A stretch of DNA of 64,000 bases from Argyresthia goedartella (taxonomy: Eukaryota > Arthropoda > Insecta > Lepidoptera > Argyresthiidae). Position numbers and translations under genes: made by a program. The notes beneath the pieces were generated by a model. The model did not search any database. It worked only from the letters and a program-made list of their open reading frames with translations, and was not told where the DNA came from. The stretch spans positions 34,058,749 through 34,122,748 of the forward strand of contig OX463807.1 in assembly GCA_949825045.1 (NCBI GenBank), written 5' to 3'. Position 1 is the first letter of the stretch; each line of letters begins with the position of its first letter. Below are positions 10,101 through 22,100 of this stretch, piece by piece.

Positions 10101-13100
10101 TTTCATCAGCCTACGATCAGCCGTTTAGTTTTTTTTTGCTGAGCGGACATGCACCGAGCAAAAACTGTTTTTCTTAAAAAAAATCCTCAACTATAAACCA
10201 ACAAATACTGAAATTTTACGGACATTTACAGCGCTTTTAAGAGTTCCATACCCAACGGGTTATCTGACCATAGAGGTGTTACAATTTCCATACCCATAGC
10301 TCTCACAAACACACATCAATAGCCAAAAACATGGCATACATATAAGAGAACTTTTAGCGAGTTAAATACTCAACTATTTATCTCAGAGCTAGGTAGAATA
10401 AATTGGGGTAATATTCTGGTAGACTCAGCAGACGTTAACGAAAACTTCAACATTTTCACATCATAATAAAACATAAATTAGACCAATGCATCCCAAAAGT
10501 TAAAGTAAAACTGAAAAAGGAAAACACTAAAACATGAATAACCAAGGGCATCAGAAAATCATGTCAGCATAAACGCCTATTATGCATCCTAACATCACAA
10601 ACAAAATATGCAATTCTTAAAAATCACTATAGAGAATATTCGTATACTTTAAAAAAGGCAATCATTATATCTAGAAAACTACACTACATAACAAGACTTA
10701 AAAACTCTAAAAACTTAACTAAAACTGTGTGGCAAGTAGTAAAAGAGACTGCGAACAAACATCGGAAAATGAATAGGGCTAACATCGAACTTCTGGACGG
10801 AAACAACCTGATAAACAACCCACAAAAAATTGCAAACACTTTTAACAATTATTTCCGGTCAATAGGCGAAAACTCAAATCTCATACATCCCTCGACACCA
10901 CCGCCTGGGTGACCTGTAATATCACCCCTCAAAAACTCCTTTTATATTCATCTTGTAACCGAAAAAGAAGTCTACCTAATTATAAAAAAATAAAGAATAA
11001 AAACAGCGCATGTTTCAACGACATTCCTACATCACTATTAAATAAGTGCCCTCAATTCCTAGCCGCTCCATTAACATACCAGATTAATCAATCGTTTAAT
11101 TCCGGCGGCTTTCCTGATTTGCTAAAAAAGTCAATAATTAGACCATTACACAAAAAATATTCTAAACGAAATACCGATAACTATCGCCCAATCGCCCTTC
11201 TGACCTCATTTGCTAAGATTTTCGAAACCACTATGTATAACAAGCTCTATGCTTTTTGCGAAAAATTTTATGTTTTTGACGATAATCAATACGGCTTTAG
11301 GAAATCGAGGTCGACAACACAAACCGTTTTCAAATACATAAATAACGTCTTACTCGCAATAAACGATGGAAAAAACGGAAAAGGCATTTTACTCGACATG
11401 AGCAAAGCTTATGACCGGGTGCTATACAATATCTTGCTACAAAAACTATCAGGTATTGGCGTACGTGGCATAGCCCTCAAATGGTTCGAATCTTACTTAG
11501 ACAATCTTACACAACATGTTGAAATAGACCATCACAACCACCTTACAGGTGAGATCGCCAAAGTCAAGTCTGAAACAGTGAATGTACACAAATCAATTCC
11601 ACAAGGCAGTTCTCTAGGGTGCTTGCTGTTTCTGATATATATAAACGACCTTCCTACAGTAATAGATAACTCATGCACTCTGTTCGCTAATGACACCTCA
11701 GTTTTTTATCCCAGGCAATGACGCCCTCATCTTAAACAACCATCTACACTCCACATTCAATACAATAGTAAATTGGCTTGAGGACCATAATCTAGACATA
11801 AACCTAAATAAAACCAAACTAATTCAGTTTCATCCATATCAAAGAACACCGTTAGAGATAAACTTTTCATTTAAAAATAAGCCAATTGAATGTGTTAATA
11901 CCTACTGCCTCTTAGGAATTCACATAGACTCGTACCTAAACTGGAAACAACACATCAGCAAATTGAGCTCTAAATTATCTGGCTTTACCTACGCCCTATA
12001 TGAAATAAAAAAGGCTACCGATTTAGAAACCGCCAAGAAGGCTTACTATGCCTACGCTCATTCCCGGCTTCAATATGGCATCATACTATGGGGCAAGTGT
12101 GTTGACATACAAAAAATCTTTATCTTACAAAAAAAATGCATAAGAATATTGGCTCATATAGACCAAATGACGAGCTGTCGACCTTATTTCAAGATCTTCA
12201 AAATTCTCACCTAAACTTCAATATATTATATTTTGGAATTATCATTATTTGTTAGGAAAAACCGACATGTTCCCTATTCGAGAGCGCCCTGTAAATCTCA
12301 GACCCAGCCCAAGATTAGCTGCAACTGATTCTAACCTAGTATTAGTAGACACAGGCCCTTATAATATGTGTGTCAAAATATATAATCCTACTACTATAAA
12401 AGAAATAAAAAAAAATAAAAGGTTTCAGGATATTTTAAAGAAATTCTTGATATAAAATGCCTTTTACAGCCTTCAGGAGTTTTATGATTATGATTATGAC
12501 CTATGCCCTTAATAATTTAATTTAATATAAAATAAAATTAAATTTTACAATCATTGATTACTTACCTATATTTATTCGTATTATATAATTTTATTAAGTG
12601 AAATCTCAGAAAATTAGAAATGTGTACCTTTAACTAATATATATATAATAGAATATAATAGCCATGCCTTGATACCTTAGACCTAAGTAAAAAAGAATAA
12701 TATTGCAATTCCCTTGCAGGGCGCATGTTCTGGGACTACATTTAATCTTGACATCTTGTACTTGTACACATGTAAGCGATGAATAAATTAAATTAAACGG
12801 GTAAAAAGGGGGTCAGTCTGTATGTCCGTCTGTCACCAGGATCTCATGAACCGTAATAGTTAGACAGTTGAAATTTCCATATATGATGTATTTTTGTTGC
12901 TGCTATAAAAACAAATACAAAAAAACAGAAAAAATCAATATTTAACAATTCTTTACTCATAAAACAATAAATAAAACTAATAAAATTATTTCAATACCAC
13001 ATACAAACTTATGAATGCACCTGGTTACGTACATGGAGTGTGAAAGTAGCCGATAATATTTGTAAACAATATTTTGCTATGTAAAATCCAAACTATTCAC

Positions 13101-16100
13101 TCCACACCATCCCTGCCCAATGGTACGGAACCCTTCGTGCACGAGTTAGACTCGCACTTGAACAGTTTTTATTTTCATACACCATAAATCGTTTAAAGGG
13201 CAAATTTTGCTGGGCGTATGGACACCTATTTCTTTGCAATTTTCCTAATTTTCCTTTTAACTCATCCTCCTTCGGATTTTACACACGAACACTTAAATGC
13301 GTTACGAAACACCGTTAGAACATACAGTCATTCGAACGGTGATGGAGAACTTCAAGAGAAAACCTACATATCACCATGGCTGCGCCAAGAGGCTAATATC
13401 TGCGTAGCTGTGACGATGGTCTGGTGCCCAGTTTCGCAATATGGACTATTGAATAACAGCTGTGCCTCTTCCACCCCGTACGGAAAAAGTCGTGACGCTA
13501 TGTACAATTGTCTATTTTTTGCAGGTGTAACGATTTCGATACTGAAAATACAATCAGTTTCTTACTCAGCACCAGTGGGACTACGGGCATGCCGAAGTTC
13601 GCTGCAATTACTCACTTGAATTTCATTATTGGTGTACCACTCTACTTGTAAGTATGTGCGACTGTCATTACGACTTCGGTCTTTATAATTTAAAACCTGC
13701 CCCTACATTCTCTATCTGTAATATCTATCCTGATCGCTTTGAAATAAGTCTGTTTCGTCTGAAGTTTTCATTCAGAAGAGACAAGCTACTTGCACGTTTG
13801 ACTAATCACAATCGCTGGAAATGCCACCTCTTGTTACAACGTCGTATTCCGATTTCTCAAGCGTCAATTCCATAGGGATTGATATAGAGAAAATAAAGGT
13901 AGCTTTAAATGACACCGCTCCAGCAGCACAGCTAAATAATGTTCCTTGTAATATGTATCTAAGCTTGGGCTCTGTATATGTAGCTCTCGATCACATTATT
14001 ATAAAGGAAGCTTTAAATGACACCGCTCCAGCAGCACAGCTAAATAATGTTCCTTGTAATATGTATCTAAGCTTAGGCTCTGTATATGTAGCTCTCGATC
14101 ACATTATTATAAAGGAAGCTTTAAATGACACCGCTCCAGCAGCACAGCTAAATAATGTTCCTTGTAATATGTATCTAAGCTTGGGCTCTGTATATGTAGC
14201 TCTCGATCACATTATTATAAAAGAAGCTTTAAATGACACCGCTCCAGCAGCACAGCCAAATAATGTTCCTTGTAATATGTATCTAAGCTTGGGCTCTGTA
14301 TATGTAGGCTCTCGATCACATTATTATAAAGGAAGCTTTAAATGACACCGCTCCAGTAGCACAGCTAAATAATGTTCCTTGTAATATGTATCTAAACTTG
14401 GGCTCTGTATATGTAGCTCTCGATCACATTATTATAAAGGAAGCTTTAAATGACACCGCTCCAGCAGCACAGCTAAATAATGTTCCTTATAATATGTATC
14501 TAAGCTTGGGCTCTGTATATGTAGCTCTCGATCACATTATTATAAAGGAAGCTTTAAATGACACCGCTCCAATAGCACAGCTAAATAATGTTCCTTGTAA
14601 TATGTATCTAAACTTGGGCTCTGTATATGTAGCTCTCGATCACATTATTATAAAGGAAGCTTTAAATGACACCGCTCCAGCAGCACAGCTAAATAATGTT
14701 CCTTATAATATGTATCTAAGCTTGGGCTCTGTATATGTAGCTCTCGATCACATTATGTATCTAAGCTTGGGCTCTGTATATGTAGCTCTCGATCACTAAA
14801 TAATGTTCCTTATAATATGTATCTAAGCTTGGGCTCTGTATACGTAGCTCTCGATCACATTATGTATCTAAGCTTGGGCTCTGTATATGTAGCTCTCGAT
14901 CACTAAATAATGTTCCTTATAATATGTATCTAAGCTTGGGCTCTGTATATGTAGCTCTCGATCACATTATTATAAAGGAAGCTTTAAATGACACCGCTCC
15001 AGCAGCACAGCTAAATAATGTTCCTTATAATATGTATCTAAGCTTGGGCTCTGTATATGTAGCTCTCGATCACATTATGTATCTAAGCTTGGGCTCTGTA
15101 TATGTAGCTCTCGATCACTAAATAATGTTCCTTATAGTCAATAGTCAATAGTCAAAGTACTTTATATTTACATATACTTAGCAAACGTCATTTTTTGCCT
15201 CTTCTCTACATTGGACCACTGTGGGAGAAGAAGGGCGTAGAAACTCCCACAGATTTATTTTTAGATCTCTTTTAAAAATAGGTTGTGCTTAACTAATACA
15301 AATATGAAAAATTTAATTGTTATGATTAATAAGCAGGAATAACTAATTACAAAATTATTAACAGCAAGGTCTGTGTTGAGCCAGATTAACCACATACAGT
15401 CCTGTCATTTAAGTAATCTTGAACATTGTAATATCCCTTTTTCGACAAAGTCGCTTTAACATGCTTTTTAAATTGCTCCAATGGCAATTTCAAAATCTCC
15501 AGAGGTATCTTATTGTAGTAGAGAATGCACTGACCCTTGAAAGAATTGCTAACCTTCGCGAGTCTAAAACGGGGCGCACATAGTCTGTGATTATTTCTTA
15601 GGCTAACATTACAGCTGTCGCTAAGTTTGGAAAATGTTGTAAGGTTCTTGCGTACATACATTATATTTTCGAAAATAAATTGACTAGCTACTGTTAGTAT
15701 GTCAATTTCTTTAAAAAGCTCTCTTAAGGAGTCTGTTCGTTTTAAATTATAAATTGCTCGAATAGCTCTTTTCTGTTAAATAAAAATAGTTTGAATATCC
15801 GCTGCTTTCCCCCACAACAAGATACCATAGGACATCACACTATGAAAGTAACTAAAATATACTAGCCTAGATGTAGCCACATCCGTGCTTTGTCTGATGT
15901 TCCTAACAGCGTAAGCCGCAGAACTTAATTTACCAGCCAATTTATCTATGTGGGGTCCCCACTGCAATTTGATATCAATGGTTATTCCAAGAAACTTCGT
16001 ATCATTTACCAATTCTAACGTGCTGTTGTCTAACACCAAACTGGTCTCAACTTGCCTGACATTTGGAAGTGAGAATTTGATACACTTGGTTTTACCAGCG

Positions 16101-19100
16101 TTTAACAATAAATTATTAACTGTGAACCAATTCAAGGTTAAAGACAATACACCATTAACATCATCAAAATCTCCTTTTTGTCTTTCAATTTTGAAGACCA
16201 TTGAAGTATCATCAGCAAACAACACTATGTCAGTTAATTTCTCCACCATGAAAGGCAGATCATTAATATATACCAGGAATAAGAAAGGGCCTAATATGGA
16301 ACCTTGTGGAACGCCAATTTTAACACCCGATCCATCAGATTTTACGCCGTTAACTTCTGCCTTTTGAATTCTATTGCTTAGGTATGATCTTAGTAGATCC
16401 AACGCTTTATTTCTAACTCCGTAATGATTTAATTTAATTAATAGCGTATTATGATCAACACAATCAAACGCCTTCGACAGGTCGCAAAAAACTCCGATAG
16501 CATCCTGTGCGGCCACCCATGCAGAATAAATATGAGATACAAGGGTAATACCTGCATCCGTAGTCGATTTACCCCTAGTGAAACCATATTGTTTAGCGTG
16601 GAGTTGTTTTTTACGGTTGAAGTGTGAGAGCATTTGATTGAGTATAATCTTTTCAAATATTTTACTTAGTGTTGGAAGAACAGATATTGGTCTGAAATTT
16701 GAAGGATCGCCCTTATCTCCCGATTTGAATAGCGGTATAAGTTTACTGTGTTTCATGAGGTCTGGAAAAGCCCCATCGTCAACACATTTATTGAATATAT
16801 AAGCTAAGTGTGGGCTATAACTAGAATTACTGAACCAATGACTTTGACTGATATACCCCACAGGTCTTCCGTATTTTTTAAGTTAAATAATTTAAACGTT
16901 TTGACAATGTCCTGGGGATATACATGATGAAATTTTAAATATACATTACTGACGCTAGTGTTATTTTTTAATAAAGTCTCTGCTTCAAATGGAGATGAAT
17001 TTAGACGGTCCGTTGTGAGTACGGGTACAATAATATGTAATATGTATAATCTTATAATATGTATCTAAGCTTGGGCTCTGTATATGTAGCTCTCGATCAC
17101 ATTATTTTTGCATTGAGGATTTTATTTTTTATTTATATATTCAGGCACATGAACAATACAAACATTTTCAGTTATGAGCAATAACACAAAAATAATATAT
17201 AATATGAGTTTGTATCAATTAAAGAAGAGCACAGCATTCACAATAACACAAAATCGGTAACAAACAATAAATTAAAAAGAACAGTGTCGAAAACAGATAG
17301 ACAATTTTGGATTTAGACATCGATAGTGACAAGATTCATACGACAATAACAAAAAATACGCAACATAAAACAAGAAATATTCATGTAGTTAATATATTTT
17401 TTATTAATATTTATTATAATAATGTAATAATATTTTTGTTTATTTATGTAATTTTTTAATACCTATTATTTTTTACCTACTATTATTTTTAATACTTTTA
17501 ATATACAGTCTGTTACCGGCATGTGGGCATTTATTAAAACTGATAATAACATGCTCCGTTCACAATCGTTAGCACGTATTAGTAAATCATAATTATGTTA
17601 ATTAACTCCACAATTAAACTATTTAAATTTGCAGCTTTAATGTAGTAGACATATTGCCTAATAGTCGTAACTCATGTCGTTGAATTACTTGGTACAAGGC
17701 ATGGCGATAGTGTGACAGTGTGACAGGCACGACAAGTGTTGATAGTAAGTAACTTGCGTGCTTTACAGTGCGGGCAATTAACATTTTGTTAGAAATTTAA
17801 CAAACTCTGAAATTTCATTTATTAATTAAATAAATGTTATGGTAACGTTATTTCAACGTCCTTAATTAAAAGCCCAGCTGCTGGTAACACACTGTATATA
17901 AATATTATGTAATGAAATAAAATTTATAGTAAACATCACAGGATTTTCGGGCATGCTGGTCAGGGGTAACTTCAATCTAAAAGCATCACATCTTGCGTGA
18001 TATTATCGGCATTATACTGGCAGGTAGGTGTAGATCAGGCTGTATTTAGGGACATTCTCGATAGGTTGAAAATTGGGAAGTCCACAAAGCGTGACGTTGA
18101 TCTCTCGGGAGAAAATTCAATTGAGTAGACAAGATTTGAGGATTTTTAAGGACTGTATGATTTTATGTCCGGAAATGAAGAGCGTAAACAGTTACAATTA
18201 TGATATGTTGTTAGGTCTGCGCAATCAGCAGGCCGAAGGGCTGGAAAAGTCCCTTTACCTATGTATCGGAAGCAGGTTTATGCTTATGACCAAAGTGTGG
18301 GTGAAGAAGGGCTTGGTGAACGGTTCGTTAGGCACTGTCAATTATTTGGTTTACCCCCCGAATTGCGCTACAGATCGCCCTTTGGAGGATTGTTCTAGAT
18401 ATAACTTGCCGCCTGACCAGAATAGGTGCGATGAGACTTCCTCTTTTAAGGATACAGGAGGAAGAAATATTAAATAGGCTGGCAAATATCTAAGGGATGA
18501 TGGGTGAAGGATTTTGGTAAGGAGGGGGAATAGGATAACCTACGATGGGGGTTATGGGTGGGATCGGTGTGAGATAAGGGGGGGGGGATATTCTATTTTT
18601 CCTAACTCTGGTTTTCGAAACTCTGAAATGGCTTTGCTAAGCCAGGAGAAAAGGAAAAGTGTCGGTTATTGAATGGTTATAAGGACTCGCTAGGTCTACC
18701 GTTCTCACAGAACTACTAGTACGTATTAATTACGAGAATTAAGGCAATAGTCCTGTTCAGAGCCTGCAATATATCATCGGTGTTTTATTCCAGCTCAACG
18801 TTTGACACGTTCCCGACGCCTACCCGCCTGGTCCTGTTTGTGTCCCCACTGCAATGGCAGACCGCTATCATGTCCTATATAATGGCGCCAATAATACGTT
18901 GCACTTTCGTAACCTCATCTAACTCAAACACGGTCGATCACATTCACGAAATAATAAACGAGTATAAGGTAAATTGGGGAAGATCTGTAGTTTACTATGA
19001 AAATAGCTATACCCTATAAATTATAACTGGAAGAGAGAAAGAAACTAACTATTTAACAATACCTAAGTACTTCGCTTACATCTAATTCTTCTATCATGAT

Positions 19101-22100
19101 GAAAATTTAGACCTAATGAATGATTCGAATAGGGTGTTTTAGTTTTATTTTGAAGTATTAGAATTATTTATTATTTTCAAACCTTTAAACATCTTTTTTG
19201 CAGCCTACATTAGGTATCATGAGCCCCATAACAGCGATTTCTTTACTAAGAAGGGCCAATGCCGAAGAGAAAAAAAGCTTGAGATGCTTCGAGTGCCTTG
19301 GTTTTGGTGGCAGTGCTGTAACAGCAGATCTTTGTCGAGAAATCAAGGTATTCATATTATGTTTAAAGAATGGCCGTAACTCCCGGCAGACGTAGGTCTG
19401 CACAAAGATTATATGGCTATAAAAAAAGGAAATAACCGGCCAATTGCGAGTCGGACTCGCGCACAAAGGGTTCCGTACCATTATACTGTATGCAGGGTTA
19501 CTATTAAATTGGCAAAAAACAGATTTTTTTGTATGGATATTAAATATTTATTTTATTTTAATTTAATTATTTATTTTTAAACTGAATATATAACTCAATA
19601 ATCTGTGTATAAAACAAGCGTCTACCTGTTGCCGTTATCAATATCGAGCAAAAACGAGCAAAAAAATCACGTTTTTTAATATTTTTTGTTACAGCGGTAA
19701 CAGAAATACATCATCTGTGAAAATTTCATGTGTCTAACTATCATGGTTCATGAGATACAGCCTGGTGACAGTCGGACGGACGGACAGCGGAGGCTTAGTA
19801 ATATGGTCCCGTTTGGCATCCTTTGGGTACGGAACCCTGAAATCAACTGCCCTACGATATAAGTGAAACAAATCCTAAATTTGCACCTGTTCACCTATTA
19901 AAACTTTGCTTTGTTCAGAAGTTTTAGAGATAGAGAGAAAATATATCTACAAATATCTTATTTGCAACTCATCTTTGGTTACCATCTTCTTCTTTCTTCA
20001 AATACTGCACTGTATATAGATATTATGGTTTTCATTTCTTTTCAATTAATGAAATAATTATTCCTTTTATCTTTTGTAACATCTTCCACAGGAAGTAAGT
20101 CCGGATACTGAGATCTTCACAGGCTACGGAATGTCAGAGGCTGGAATTTTGTTTACAAACCGAGATGCCACAAAAGGAACACACTATAAGCCGACAAGCT
20201 TGCTTAAATATAAGGTAAAATTTATTGAATTGTGTCTACTGTAGCCCAAAAACGCATGTCTCTGGTATGGCGACCCCCTTTATTTTTTTAAAGAGTGTGG
20301 TTTTCATTATTAATCGTTATAGCGATAATAGAAATACACAATCCGACAACTTTTGATGAGATACAGCCTGCTAACAGACTCACGGACGGACAGTGGAAGC
20401 GGAATAGGGTCCCATTCCTTCGGGTGAGAAACCCTAGAATTGGTAAGTATATCAGTTAAAAGTACTCACAACTTAAGTGGGTACTTTTAAATTATATTTA
20501 TTTTTTATTTTTATTATACTGTGCTTATCTATAAGTTATTTTTTTGTTTTTTGTTCTTTTATAGTAATGTGTGTGCTGAAACAGCAAATAAATGCTATTC
20601 TATTCATTTCTAAATGAATGCCAAATGAATTGTACGATGTGCTTGTGATGAGACATTAGCTCCATTTGGATTTCTAGCTGGTGAACCCTGATACCGGAAA
20701 AGACATCATAGAGCCGAACGTCACTGGAGAATTGTGGCTTCAGGGACCGCCTGTATTTAAGGTTTACATACTTATTTTATTTTCTTGAAATAATTATTTT
20801 ATTGTTTGTACCAGAAATATTACACAGGTCACGCTTCATTTTAATATGTTAACCGAGATTTTTTTACTTGGTAAGCTAAGTAGCTTGATTAGTTACTTAT
20901 GGCCCACTCCATGCAATATCTGCGATGCTCACCCAAAATCAAAAGGGTTATATAAAGCAAGATAAGGTAAATAACTAGATTATTATCAAGCAGCCGTTAA
21001 GGCTACAAATGCCTTATCTTTTTGAATCCACACGTCCCTGATCTTGCCATCTCTAGCCACCCTAGTATAAAGAACTTTTAATAAAAGTAATATAAATATT
21101 TACAGGGATATTACAGAAACCCTGTCGCCAGCAAGGAATGCTTCAGTGATGACGGCTGGTTCAAGACTGGAGATTTGCTCTACATGGATGAACATCAAAA
21201 CTACTACTTTTTCGATCGCTTGAAGTTGCTTTTGAAATATAGAAGCTACCACGTAAGTGACAATTTATTTAATCTATTAAATCCAACAAAACAGGCAGGT
21301 GAACATAACATAACATAACATAACATAGCGTCACGCCTTTTCCCATACGGTGTGGCAGAGGCACCAGTGTGCCCACTTTTAGCCAGTTATTCAATACTCC
21401 ATTTTACGTAACAGGGGGACAGGCCATCGCCGCAGCTATGAAGTAATGAAGGTTTCCTCACGATGTTTTCCATCACCGTTAGAAAGTCCATATAATGTAC
21501 CTAAGATAAATTAATTATCTCATCAGGCAGGTGAACTTATCTTTATAGGTATCTGAAGTTCATCTTACCTTGATCAATTTTTAAAACTCGTAGGAAATCG
21601 TAGGGTAGTGAGGGACAGAGCTTTATAAGCGCACAACTCTTACCTTCACTTTCTTTTCGGAGATTTAATTGCCCCTGATGTTAAGAGAAACTTAACGACC
21701 AAAATAAACAAAAGAAAAACAAAAAAGGGCGTACAAACTGGGTTTGAATATAAGCCCCGAAGAAAGGTAATGTACTCGACAGCTACCTTCAAAGTTTCTA
21801 TTTGACGTCATCGTACAGATAAATGTAGACAGTGTGAAGAAAATGTAGTACGGTTAGCAGAATGTAGGTATGATTTCATTAGGTACCTATTTAATTTAAT
21901 TATCACTATTTAATTTTATTTAGTTATTAAATATTCTATAACCATGTTACATTTTGAAGGGCTGATGAGATTCTGTGACTGAGCCTCTTACCAACTTATC
22001 TTACCTTACCTTAGCCTGTTACTTTATTCTATACAACTTTCTTTGGAAACAATGTACCTGCAAAAAGAGTTAAACATCGGTAAGGAATCCTAGAAAAAAA

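Noticed and set aside
13890..15136. CRISPR-like array
   Set aside because: Units are contiguous 108-bp copies without unique spacers, in a eukaryotic intron: a minisatellite.
15948..16367. 139-codon + strand ORF
   Set aside because: Antisense shadow of LINE A reverse transcriptase.
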